Source: JANLYC01 sp963815445 (lineage in GTDB: Bacteria > Actinomycetota > Actinomycetes > Propionibacteriales > Nocardioidaceae). From it: a DNA stretch of 64,000 nt. Location of the stretch: contig CAWFGV010000006.1 in NCBI GenBank assembly GCA_963815445.1, positions 124,001 to 188,000 of the forward strand, in the 5' to 3' direction. Shown piece after piece: positions 1 through 7,053 of this stretch. A program made the translations under genes and the position numbers. Numbering within the stretch: position 1 is the first letter of the stretch; every line of letters starts with the position of its first letter. The notes beneath the pieces were generated by a model. The model was not told where the DNA came from. It ran no database searches and saw nothing but the letters and a program-made list of their open reading frames with translations.

Positions 1-158
1 ACGAGGCGAAGAACGTGAGCAGCAGGGCCCGGCGCATGGTGTTCGCCAGCCAGCGCAAGGCGGCTCAGCTGGCGGACAGGAACCCCGTTGCCGCGAAGGC
101 CATGGGGGCGGTGCTCAAGCGACGGGAGCGCGCCCGGGCCAAGGCCCGCGGCCGCTGA
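1..158 (+). CDS. C-terminal end of an unidentified protein (partial)
   Basis: An open frame enters from the left edge and stops with TGA at 156-158. Only about 51 residues are visible. They are very basic and end in an Arg/Lys/Ala-rich tail (…KRRERARAKARGR). No domain can be recognised from this fragment, so no function is given. It runs toward the minus-strand DUF4389 gene, whose stop lies 22 bases further on. The reading frame is supported by high third-position GC up to the stop. Confidence 0.55.
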   Translation, partial: EAKNVSSRARRMVFASQRKAAQLADRNPVAAKAMGAVLKRRERARAKARGR

Positions 159-179
159 CCCAGCTCGGATCCGGCCTCG

Positions 180-1607
180 TCATGGCGTGGTCCCGACGCG
201 GCGCGCCAGTCGCACACCGGCGTAGATGAGCGCGCTCCCGGTCAACAGGGGGACCACCGCGATCAAGATCAAGACGACGCCGATGCGGGAAAGGTGTGGG
301 GCTTCGACACCGGCTTGAACGGTGACGTCGACGCCGTGCGTGGCGGCGGAATTCATCGCGACGATCGTCCAGTCACCGGAGTGCAGCGGCCACACCAGGG
401 ACTGCGTTCCCGACCCGCTGGCCGAGACGACCCAGATGTTGCTCTCCGTGGGCGACTGCGCCGGTGCGGCGCCCGGATGCTCGACGTACGGCGGGTGGCG
501 GTCCCGCGGATCCGAGACGGTGGCGTACGAGACACCGTCCAGATAGCGAACCACGTCCGATGTGGGTGCGACTCCGATGAAGACGGGAGTGGTGGCGTCC
601 GCGGGCTCGACCTGGAGCTTGATCTCGCCGACGAGGTCACCTGGCTTCGACCGACCGAAGGGGTGGTCGCTCAGCTGGATGGGGTCGGTGGCGAGTGCAT
701 AGGTGGTGGTCGCAAAGTGTCGATCGGGTCCCTCGAGGAAACCGGTGTCGTCGCGCATCGTCTTGTCGATGGCGATCGCGGCGATGCCCAGCGTCGTGAC
801 ACCGAACGCCGTGAACACGATGAACGCCCCGACCACGACCAGGGCACCTCGGCCCAGTGTCCACTCGCTGTGCCGACCGTCCGACATACCGGCGACCGAC
901 GACGGCTCCACCAGGCCAGTGCCGACCGGTACCGCTCCGACGTCGTCACCGCCTTGGTCGAGGCGGAACGGTGGGTAGGTGTCGGTCATGAGGGCGCTGT
1001 ACGCCGCGACCCGGAGGGACCACCGGTTGAGCCCCAGCACGAGATCGAAGATCGACGCGGGATAGCGGTTGCGGAACAGCAGGCTCAGACCGGCGATGAG
1101 AACGAGCAGGCCCACCAGGCTCCAGCCGCCGAAGCGCACGTCATCAAACCGCGCCGTTGCCCAGGCCGCGCCGCCGACGAACACGCTGACGATCAGGTAG
1201 TGCGGGATCGCCAGCAGCCACTTCACCAGGACGAGTGGCCGGGACAACGACTCGGGATACTCGACCCAGAGGTCGGTCGGGTAGTCCGGCACGTCGTGCA
1301 GTGTGAACGGTGGGTAGCGGTCGGTTCCCAAGGCGCCGAAGCCGTAATAAGTCACCCGCCACGTCCACCGCATGACCCCGACGTTGAAGTCGAACAGCGT
1401 GCGTGGGTAGCGACCGGTGAAGAGCACCGCGAAGAACACGATCACGGTCAGGATCACCAACGCCAGCCACAGCAACGCCAGCACCACGAAGTGCGGGATC
1501 AACAGAATCGGTTTGAGCACCCAGAGCCACCGGCTCAGCGGTGTGTCGAGCCTGGCTTCCACCCGCAGTGGGTATGCCGAAGGGGTGCTGACCTCGGCGT
1601 CACTCAT
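180..1607 (-). CDS. DUF4389-domain polytopic membrane protein
   Basis: A 475-residue integral membrane protein. Two copies of the DUF4389 pattern are visible: RYPxxLFDFNVGVMRW…TDRYPPF (about residues 67-101) and RYPASIFDLVLGLNRW…TDTYPPF (about 181-214). Each copy follows a hydrophobic segment with a K(P/W)(I/L)L…IPH motif. One more membrane segment lies near 258-283 and another near 445-470, and the stretch between them is probably an extracytoplasmic domain. I chose the start ATG at 1607 (MSDAEVS). An in-frame upstream start at 1619 gives MVCLMSDAE, and the longer frame reaching 1820 looks like leader read-through. The family has no established function. It diverges from the flavodoxin gene and sits at the edge of the stress island, so shared control is possible but unproven. 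Confidence 0.75.
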   Translation of the reverse strand: MSDAEVSTPSAYPLRVEARLDTPLSRWLWVLKPILLIPHFVVLALLWLALVILTVIVFFAVLFTGRYPRTLFDFNVGVMRWTWRVTYYGFGALGTDRYPPFTLHDVPDYPTDLWVEYPESLSRPLVLVKWLLAIPHYLIVSVFVGGAAWATARFDDVRFGGWSLVGLLVLIAGLSLLFRNRYPASIFDLVLGLNRWSLRVAAYSALMTDTYPPFRLDQGGDDVGAVPVGTGLVEPSSVAGMSDGRHSEWTLGRGALVVVGAFIVFTAFGVTTLGIAAIAIDKTMRDDTGFLEGPDRHFATTTYALATDPIQLSDHPFGRSKPGDLVGEIKLQVEPADATTPVFIGVAPTSDVVRYLDGVSYATVSDPRDRHPPYVEHPGAAPAQSPTESNIWVVSASGSGTQSLVWPLHSGDWTIVAMNSAATHGVDVTVQAGVEAPHLSRIGVVLILIAVVPLLTGSALIYAGVRLARRVGTTP

Positions 1608-1993
1608 GAGACAGACCATGCCAGACCCCGTGCGGTCAAGGCGGGGCGGTCGGTCACGAGCAGCCGTGAGCGAGGGCGAGCGAGCAGTCGGAAAGGCCCG
1701 CTCGCGGAGGACCAAGGCCCCTCGTGATTCCTCGCGAGAAAGGTCAGGGTTGAGAACAGCACGCTCACACGAGCCGGCCGCCGCGGGTCGGGAACGGAGG
1801 CCGCCATGTCGAGGCCACAACCGGATATCGATGCAGGTATGCGTCCCTTGGCAGGTCCACCCGCGGAGCTCGTCGCCGACGCCACGGCGTGAGAGCCGAC
1901 ACGTTTCAAGGTCACTGGCTCACCGAGCATGTCCGCGCAACTGGCCGGGCCCATTCGGACCGGCGAGCACAGCACGACAGAAGGAGATTCGCG
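1608..1993. other. 386-base divergent intergenic region
   Basis: The gap lies between the DUF4389 gene (leftward) and the flavodoxin gene (rightward). I see no convincing coding frame in it. It must carry both promoters. A weak DosR-like sequence, GGGGCCTTGGTCCT read on the minus strand, lies at 1708-1721 and matches 11 of 14 positions of the pattern GGGACTTTNGTCCC. A good Shine-Dalgarno AAGGAG lies at 1981-1986 for the flavodoxin. Confidence 0.5.
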
Positions 1994-2536
1994 ATGAGAT
2001 GCCTGGTGATATTCGAGTCCATGTACGGAAACACCCATCGGATCGCCTCGGCGATCACCGAGGGTGTCGCCGCCGTCTGCGCTGCGGAGCTGGCGCCGGT
2101 CGCGGAGGTGGATCCCTCCACCCTCGGGCAGGTTGACCTGGTGGTAGTCGGGGGGCCCACGCACGCGCACAGCCTCACCCGGCCGAGCACGCGCCGGTCA
2201 GCCGTTGACACGGCGGGCGCAGGCGGAAACAACCTGGCTGTTGAACCCCATGCCCTCGAGGACGGGTTGCGAGAGTGGTTCGACTCCATCGACGGGTTTC
2301 CCTCCTCCGCGGCGGCCTTTGACACCCGTGTGGACATGCCACCGGCGTTGACGGGGAGAGCATCGCGTGGCATCGCGAAGCGGCTGAAGCGACATGGTGC
2401 CGCATTGGTGGTCAACCCGGAGAGCTTCCTCGTGGACCGTGACAACCAGTTGATCGCGGGTGAGGAGGATCGCGCCCGACGTTGGGGCGAAGACCTTGCG
2501 CGCCGGTTCACCAGCGATGCTCCGGTCTCGGCCTGA
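1994..2536 (+). CDS. Flavodoxin family protein
   Basis: A 180-residue cytoplasmic flavodoxin-like protein that probably binds FMN and carries electrons or acts as a small quinone/redox protein. The N-terminus (CLVIFESMYGNTHRIA, residues 3-18) has the hallmark phosphate-binding loop S/T-x-Y/T-G-N-T. VDLVVVGGPTHAHS at about 45-58 is the second nucleotide loop. The ATG at 1994 was chosen because AAGGAG sits 7 bases upstream (1981-1986); the upstream in-frame start at 1889 has no such site. It precedes the DoxX-like gene by 155 bases. Its place beside a DosR-type system suggests use under low oxygen, which is inference. The electron donor and acceptor cannot be read from the sequence. Confidence 0.85.
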   Translation: MRCLVIFESMYGNTHRIASAITEGVAAVCAAELAPVAEVDPSTLGQVDLVVVGGPTHAHSLTRPSTRRSAVDTAGAGGNNLAVEPHALEDGLREWFDSIDGFPSSAAAFDTRVDMPPALTGRASRGIAKRLKRHGAALVVNPESFLVDRDNQLIAGEEDRARRWGEDLARRFTSDAPVSA

Positions 2537-2581
2537 GGTCCGGCGAGTGGTGAGGGCACGACCTGCACGGCTCTGAGACTC

Positions 2582-2595
2582 GGGACCTTCGTACC
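2582..2595. promoter_or_regulatory. Candidate DosR/DevR-type box upstream of the DoxX-like gene
   Basis: GGGACCTTCGTACC matches the mycobacterial DosR-box core pattern GGGACTTTNGTCCC at 12 of 14 positions. It lies 97 bases before the start at 2692, and a second inverted pair (GACCTTC…GAAGGTC) overlaps it. The window encodes a DosR homologue, so the site is plausible. Binding is not demonstrated. Confidence 0.5.
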
Positions 2596-2691
2596 TGAAG
2601 GTCGTGACTTCGGCCGGTCGTCGCGCCGGCGCCGACACGGAACAGTGAAGGTCAAGGAAGCGCTCGCTTCCCGTCGCAGAAGGAGAATCTC

Positions 2692-3285
2692 ATGACCACC
2701 GTCAAGCACACGGCGCGCAACGACCAGGATGTGACGCTGCAGACCTCGCCTGAGTCCACCGCCACGCGGCGGTCGGCCCACACCGCGATGGGCGTCCTCC
2801 GCATCATCATCGGATCGACGTTCTTGTGGGCGTTCATCGACAAGTTGCTGGCTCTGGGGTACGGGACCGGGCGCGACGCCACCACAGGAAACGTGGACCG
2901 TTTCGGTGACGCAGCCTGGATCAACGGCGGCTCGCCCACCCTCGGCTTCCTCAAGTTCGGTGCCGACGGCCCGTTCGCCAGTTTCTACAACTCGATCGCC
3001 GGAGCCACCTGGGCCGACTGGGCGTTCATGTTCGGTCTCGCCGCGATCGGTATCTCGCTCACCTTGGGGATCTTCATGCGGCTCGGTGCGTTCGCCGGCG
3101 TCGTCATGTACCTCATGATGTGGACTGTCGTGCTCCCCCCGGCGAACAACCCGATCACGGACGACCACATCATCGGGGCGGCCGCAGTCCTGGTGCTCGG
3201 GCTCTATGGCGCGGGCCGCTACCTCGGCCTCGGTCGGTGGTGGGAGAACCAGCCGGTCGTGCAGAAGTACCCGATCCTCAAGTAA
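2692..3285 (+). CDS. DoxX/DoxD-like membrane protein (possible thiosulfate:quinone oxidoreductase subunit type)
   Basis: A 197-residue membrane protein with about four hydrophobic segments (roughly 33-55, 100-125, 128-148, 158-178) and a hydrophilic N-terminal extension of about 30 residues. The pattern GVLRIIIGSTFLWAFIDKLL near the first segment and the insertion between segments 1 and 2 fit the DoxX superfamily, closest in feel to the DoxD/TQO small-subunit branch. Members act in quinone-linked redox or sulfur oxidation. A strong AGAAGGAG site precedes the ATG. No DoxA-like partner is adjacent, so thiosulfate oxidation is not shown. A DosR-like box upstream and the sulfide operon downstream make a role in sulfur or respiratory stress plausible. 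Confidence 0.7.
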   Translation: MTTVKHTARNDQDVTLQTSPESTATRRSAHTAMGVLRIIIGSTFLWAFIDKLLALGYGTGRDATTGNVDRFGDAAWINGGSPTLGFLKFGADGPFASFYNSIAGATWADWAFMFGLAAIGISLTLGIFMRLGAFAGVVMYLMMWTVVLPPANNPITDDHIIGAAAVLVLGLYGAGRYLGLGRWWENQPVVQKYPILK

Positions 3286-3300
3286 CCAGCTCCACTCCGG

Positions 3301-3333
3301 ACGAGCCGACAGCCAACCCCTGCGTCGGCTCGT
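3301..3333. terminator. Inverted repeat after the DoxX-like gene
   Basis: A perfect 10-bp stem, ACGAGCCGAC (3301-3310) with GTCGGCTCGT (3324-3333), encloses a 13-base loop 15 bases after the stop at 3285. There is no long T-run, which is usual for high-GC actinobacterial terminators. It separates this unit from ppk2. Confidence 0.65.
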
Positions 3334-3402
3334 TCGGTCGTCTGCGCTCGGCAGGAAGCGACTCGCCATCGGTATCGTGACGAGCGACAGGGAGGACATC
3401 CG

Positions 3403-4239
3403 GTGACGCGTGAGACGGACCGCAGGGCCGGCGGGAAGCACCACAGATTTCCCAAACGGGTCTACGAGAAGGAACTCCTGGGACTCCAGGCCCAGCTCGT
3501 CGCTCTTCAGGAGTGGGTGCGGACAGAGAACAAGCGACTCGTTGTCGTCTTCGAAGGCCGCGATGCTGCCGGCAAGGGAAGCACCATCAAGCGGCTGGCG
3601 CAGTACCTCAACCCCCGTGTCGCCCGGATCGTCGCGCTGCCCGCTCCGAGCGACCGCGAACGCACCCAGTGGTACTTCCAGCGCTACGTCGCCCAGCTGC
3701 CGAGCTCGGGAGAGATCGTCCTCTTCGACCGGTCCTGGTACAACCGCGCCGGCGTGGAGTACGTCATGGACCTGTGTACCAAGGAGGAGCATCAGCGGTT
3801 CCTGCACCAGTGCCCGATCTTCGAGCGGCTCCTGGTCGAAGACGGGATCCTGCTGCGCAAGTACTGGTTCTCGGTGAGTGACACCGAGCAGGAAGCGAGG
3901 TTCCGCTCCAGGTCGGAGGACCCGATGCGGAACTGGAAGCTCTCGGACATGGACCTCGAATCCATCACCCGATGGGAGGACTACTCGCGGGCGAAGGACC
4001 TGATGATGACCCACACGGACATCCCCGAAGCGCCCTGGTGGGTGGTCGAGAGCGATGACAAGCGGTGCGCCCGGCTGAACATGATCCACCACCTCCTCTC
4101 CAGCATCGACTTCCACGAGGTCCGCCGGCCTCCGCTCGAGCTGCCGGTTCGCCCTGCCCCGAGGGGTTATGTGCGGTCGCCTCGTGAGTCACAGAACCCG
4201 GTCCCCGATCACGCTGCGGCGCTGCTCGAGGATCGTTAG
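3403..4239 (+). CDS. ppk2: Polyphosphate kinase 2 (PPK2 family)
   Basis: A 278-residue PPK2. The enzyme transfers phosphate between inorganic polyphosphate and nucleotides, and most single-domain members work mainly toward NTP formation. Visible motifs are the Walker A loop GRDAAGKG at about 52-59 and the Walker B/lid motif DRSWYNRAGVE at about 109-119. Arg-rich lid residues (RERTQWYFQRY, about 85-95) follow the family pattern. The length fits the single-domain class. The start is GTG at 3403 with AGGGAGGA 6 bases upstream. It is bracketed by stem-loops, so it is probably monocistronic. Polyphosphate can serve as an energy reserve when respiration stops, which agrees with the surrounding island. 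Which nucleotide it prefers cannot be told here. Confidence 0.92.
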   Translation: MTRETDRRAGGKHHRFPKRVYEKELLGLQAQLVALQEWVRTENKRLVVVFEGRDAAGKGSTIKRLAQYLNPRVARIVALPAPSDRERTQWYFQRYVAQLPSSGEIVLFDRSWYNRAGVEYVMDLCTKEEHQRFLHQCPIFERLLVEDGILLRKYWFSVSDTEQEARFRSRSEDPMRNWKLSDMDLESITRWEDYSRAKDLMMTHTDIPEAPWWVVESDDKRCARLNMIHHLLSSIDFHEVRRPPLELPVRPAPRGYVRSPRESQNPVPDHAAALLEDR

Positions 4240-4271
4240 CACCTCCGTCTCGACGACAGCTCAGCCCTGGT

Positions 4272-4296
4272 GACCTTCGGCCCGCCGCCGAAGGTC
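4272..4296. terminator. Stem-loop after ppk2
   Basis: GACCTTCGG (4272-4280) and CCGAAGGTC (4288-4296) form a perfect 9-bp stem with a 7-base GC-rich loop, 33 bases after the ppk2 stop. It is a likely terminator and lies directly before the palindrome at 4301. Confidence 0.6.
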
Positions 4297-4300
4297 TGCG

Positions 4301-4319
4301 GCCCCTACGACGTAGGGGC
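4301..4319. promoter_or_regulatory. Perfect 19-bp palindrome upstream of the sulfide/sulfur-relay operon
   Basis: GCCCCTACGACGTAGGGGC has two perfect 9-bp arms around one central A. It sits 71 bases before the first gene of the operon (ATG at 4390), where an operator would be expected. It does not resemble the DosR box. The CCCCTAC…GTAGGGG arms recall the C-tract/G-tract operators of CsoR/CstR-type repressors, but no such regulator is encoded in the window, so the link is only a suggestion. Confidence 0.5.
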
Positions 4320-4389
4320 GTCCTCGCGCGAACCTGGGATTGTGCCGGCGCGAACCCGCCGGCACACCAGCAGACACAGAGGAGGATGC

Positions 4390-4872
4390 ATGACCAGCGA
4401 GATCATCCGAGTGGCAGCAGACGGATCGCCCGGAAGTCGTCGAGCACTGACCTGGGCGATGGCGGAGGCCGGTCGCCGCGGTTGCGGGGTGGAAGTCGTG
4501 ACCATCTACCAACCCCAGCCGGGCCAGTCGGCAGGCGCCGCTCGTGCCGCCGCCGAGTCTGCGGTGCGTACGACGCTGGCCGGGCAGCACCCAGACGACG
4601 GGAACCTTCCCCTCCACCCCGCGTTGTCGTGGCACGTCGTCCAGGGTGATCCCGCCGACGTCTTGGTCCGTGAGTCAGAGCAGAGCCTGCTTCTCGTGAT
4701 GGGCAGCCACAGCATCGACGGAATCCGACATGCCGTGCTCGGTTCAGTGGCCGACACCTGCGCACGGATGGCCGCCTGCCCTGTCGTCATCGTGCCTCCC
4801 GAACGCGCCGAAACGCGTCGTGCGCACGGTGCTGTCGCCCTCGCAAGCCGGCCTGAAGGAGCAATGTCATGA
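4390..4872 (+). CDS. Universal stress protein, single domain
   Basis: A 160-residue UspA-fold protein. The N-terminal strand IIRVAADGSPGSRRALTWA has the D-G-S nucleotide-contact pattern, and the C-terminal part (LLLVMGSHSIDGIRHAVLGS) carries the glycine/serine ATP-binding loop, slightly altered from the classic form. The ATG at 4390 has GGAGGA just upstream; a frame open from 4270 has no such site. The stop overlaps the next ATG by four bases (ATGA), so translation is probably coupled to the oxidoreductase. USP members bind ATP and support survival under growth arrest in mycobacteria. As first gene of a sulfur operon, it may sense the energy state for that pathway, which is inference. Confidence 0.85.
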   Translation: MTSEIIRVAADGSPGSRRALTWAMAEAGRRGCGVEVVTIYQPQPGQSAGAARAAAESAVRTTLAGQHPDDGNLPLHPALSWHVVQGDPADVLVRESEQSLLLVMGSHSIDGIRHAVLGSVADTCARMAACPVVIVPPERAETRRAHGAVALASRPEGAMS

Positions 4873-6110
4873 GGAAGCTCCTCGTGCTCGGCGCCGGGAC
4901 TGCAGGCACCATCATCGCCAACAAGCTGCGGAAACGACTCAGCAAGGCCGACTGGTCGATCACGGTCGTGGACCGGGACGACTCTCACGTGTACCAACCG
5001 GGCTTCCTCTTCGTGCCCTTCGAGGTTGCACCACCGGATCTGCACCGATCCCGCCGGCGGACGCTCGACCGCGACGTCGAACTCGTGTTGGGCGAGATCG
5101 ACCGGATTCGGCCGACGGACCACCGGGTCGACCTCGAGAACGGTGTCACGCTCGAGTACGACTATGTCGTCGTCGCGACCGGGACGTCACCGCGACCAGA
5201 CCAGACACCAGGAATGCTGGGATCGGAGTGGCGGCGCAGCGTCTTCGACTTCTACACCCTCGACGGCGCTGCCGCTCTTCGCCAGGCACTCACCGGCTTC
5301 GACCACGGCAGACTCGTCGTGCACGTGACCGAGATGCCGATCAAGTGTCCGGTCGCGCCCTTGGAGTTCGCCTTCCTGGCTGAGGCCTCGCTCCGCGCGC
5401 GTGGCCTCCGGGATCGCGTGGAGATCGTGTACGTGACGCCGCAGCCCGGCGCTTTCACCCGGCCGGTGGCCTCCAAGCGACTCGGGCAGATGCTCGATGA
5501 GCGCAAGATCGCGTTGGAAACCGACTTCGCGATCGACCGGATCGACCCCGACACCAAGACGTTGGTCTCCTACGACGAACGGGAGGTCCCCTTCGACCTT
5601 CTCGTCACCGTACCGGTGAACATGGGCGCAGACTTCGTCGGCCGATCGGGGTTGGGCGACGAGCTCAACTACGTCGGCGTCGACCGCTTCACGCTGAGGT
5701 CGAAGGCGCATGACGACGTGTTCGCCGTCGGAGATGCCAACGACATACCGACGTCCAAGGCCGGCTCGGTCGCTCACTACTCGGCGGAGATCTTCGTCGA
5801 CAACTTCCTGCAGATCGCGGCGGGCCAAGAGCCGACGCACCACTTCGACGGGCACGCCAACTGCTTCATCGAGACCGGGGACAACAAGGCGCTGCTGATC
5901 GACTTCAACTACGAGACCGAGCCACTGCCGGGCAAGTACCCGCTGCCTGTGGTCGGACCCTTGGACCTGCTCAAGGAGAGCCGGGCCAACCACGCCGGCA
6001 AGCTCGCCTTCCGCTGGATGTACTGGAACGTCTTACTGCCCGGTCGGCCGCTTCCGCTTCCCAACCACATGTCGATGGTCGGCAAGACGACCGTCACCGA
6101 GGAGGACTGA
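4869..6110 (+). CDS. Sulfide:quinone oxidoreductase-like FAD flavoprotein
   Basis: A 413-residue two-dinucleotide-fold flavoprotein. The FAD-binding loop GAGTAGT lies at residues 8-14, the second FAD motif VFAVGDAND at about 284-292, and a hydrophobic or amphipathic C-terminal region (LAFRWMYWNVLLPGRPL) fits monotopic membrane attachment. Cys160 in EMPIKCPVAP matches the position of a redox cysteine of sulfide:quinone oxidoreductases, and Cys332 (HANCFIET) is a candidate partner. The family oxidises sulfide, reduces quinone and releases sulfane sulfur as polysulfide or persulfide. A third cysteine present in some SQR classes is not obvious, so the class is uncertain. The next genes encode sulfur-carrier proteins, which fits the sulfur being handed on rather than released. 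Confidence 0.82.
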   Translation: MRKLLVLGAGTAGTIIANKLRKRLSKADWSITVVDRDDSHVYQPGFLFVPFEVAPPDLHRSRRRTLDRDVELVLGEIDRIRPTDHRVDLENGVTLEYDYVVVATGTSPRPDQTPGMLGSEWRRSVFDFYTLDGAAALRQALTGFDHGRLVVHVTEMPIKCPVAPLEFAFLAEASLRARGLRDRVEIVYVTPQPGAFTRPVASKRLGQMLDERKIALETDFAIDRIDPDTKTLVSYDEREVPFDLLVTVPVNMGADFVGRSGLGDELNYVGVDRFTLRSKAHDDVFAVGDANDIPTSKAGSVAHYSAEIFVDNFLQIAAGQEPTHHFDGHANCFIETGDNKALLIDFNYETEPLPGKYPLPVVGPLDLLKESRANHAGKLAFRWMYWNVLLPGRPLPLPNHMSMVGKTTVTEED

Positions 6111-6112
6111 TC

Positions 6113-6427
6113 ATGCCCACGACCACGATCGGCGGCCAGGCCGTCCATGTCGACGCCGAAGGGTTCCTGACCGAGCTGCAGGAATGGTCTGAACCGCTGG
6201 CGAATTCCCTTGCGGCGCTCATCGGTCTGGAGCTGACTGACGAGCACCTGCGCATCGTCCGACTCGCGCGTGACGACTTCGCGGTACAGGGCGAGGCGCC
6301 GACCCTGCGCCGGACGAGCAGCATCGCCGAAGTCCCGATCAAGACCCTGTTCACGCTGTTCCCACAGAAACCTGCCAAGAAGATCGCCTATGTCGCGGGA
6401 CTGCCAAAACCCCGCGGGTGCATCTGA
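6113..6427 (+). CDS. DsrC/TusE-family sulfur-relay protein with a single C-terminal cysteine
   Basis: A 104-residue protein with the family N-terminus (GGQAVHVDAEGFLTELQEW, about 7-25), the central ELTDEH…VRLARD helix and the hallmark tail AGLPKPRGC. The penultimate Cys103 is the active-site cysteine that carries persulfide. In true dissimilatory DsrC a second cysteine sits 11 residues earlier; here that position is Ala92, as in TusE-type single-cysteine members. It can therefore carry one sulfur but cannot form the internal disulfide or trisulfide of DsrC. It follows the SQR stop by two bases and precedes the DsrE-like gene, so the three form one unit. No dsrAB or tusABCD genes occur in the window. 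The likely role is accepting sulfane sulfur from the SQR route. Confidence 0.88.
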   Translation: MPTTTIGGQAVHVDAEGFLTELQEWSEPLANSLAALIGLELTDEHLRIVRLARDDFAVQGEAPTLRRTSSIAEVPIKTLFTLFPQKPAKKIAYVAGLPKPRGCI

Positions 6428-6441
6428 GCAAGGAGCCTCAC

Positions 6442-6981
6442 ATGACCACGACACGAAGCATCACTACTGACCTCGAGGATCCCCAGGAGCAGCCGATCGT
6501 TCCGTCCTTCGGCTCGCCGGCGACCTCGCGCAAGCTCGCCATCATCGTCTCTAAGGGCAACCTCGACATGGCCTACCCGGGCCTCATCCTCGCCACCGCC
6601 GCACTGGGTGAAGGCGTCGAGACCCACCTGTTCTTCACCTTCTGGGGCTTTGACCTCATCAACAGCAAGACGATGGGTGACCTGAAGTTCACGCCGCTGG
6701 GCAACACGGCGACGCACCTGCCCCAGGGTCTCGGCGGACTGCCCGGTATGACGGCGCTCGCGACGCACCAGATGAAGAAGGCCATCAGCGACATCGGAGT
6801 GCCGGACATCCCGACGATGCTCGAGCAGGTCGTCGATTCCGGTGGACACCTGTGGGCCTGCAAGATGTCCGCCGACATGCAGCACCTCGACATGGCGGAT
6901 CTGTACGACGGCGTCGAGGCCGTCATCAGCGCAGCGGACTTCATCGAGAAGACCGAAGGTGCACAGCTGTTGTTCATCTGA
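6442..6981 (+). CDS. DsrE-family (DsrE2-like) sulfurtransferase
   Basis: A 179-residue protein of the DsrE/DsrF/DrsH-like superfamily. KLAIIVSKGNLDMAYPGLIL (about 31-50) is the start of the fold, and the conserved cysteine lies at C140 in GGHLWACKMSADM. THLFFTFWGFDLI at about 61-73 is also typical. These proteins pass persulfide sulfur between carriers, and some are membrane-associated. The first 30 residues look disordered. The start ATG at 6442 has AAGGAG 7 bases upstream. It is the last gene of the operon and ends before a strong stem-loop. With SQR and the single-Cys DsrC it forms a complete donor-carrier-acceptor chain, but its final sulfur acceptor is unknown. Confidence 0.85.
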   Translation: MTTTRSITTDLEDPQEQPIVPSFGSPATSRKLAIIVSKGNLDMAYPGLILATAALGEGVETHLFFTFWGFDLINSKTMGDLKFTPLGNTATHLPQGLGGLPGMTALATHQMKKAISDIGVPDIPTMLEQVVDSGGHLWACKMSADMQHLDMADLYDGVEAVISAADFIEKTEGAQLLFI

Positions 6982-6992
6982 CCGCTGATCAT

Positions 6993-7028
6993 CGAGCGCC
7001 GGTGCCCCTGCCAGGCTGCCGGCGCTCG
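6993..7028. terminator. Bidirectional terminator between the sulfur operon and the tandem USP gene
   Basis: A perfect 10-bp stem, CGAGCGCCGG (6993-7002) with CCGGCGCTCG (7019-7028), has a 16-base loop and is followed by TTCGTCC. It lies between the convergent stops at 6981 and 7054. Confidence 0.7.
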
Positions 7029-7053
7029 TTCGTCCAGCCGTGTCCGCGACGTC

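Noticed and set aside
1708..1721. Fifth DosR-type box upstream of the flavodoxin
   Set aside because: Only 11 of 14 matches and poor symmetry. It is mentioned as weak and not listed as a separate feature.
1912..4116. A 734-residue open frame on the minus strand
   Set aside because: It overlaps three well-supported plus-strand genes (flavodoxin, DoxX-like, ppk2). It is the usual high-GC antisense shadow with biased composition and no domain.
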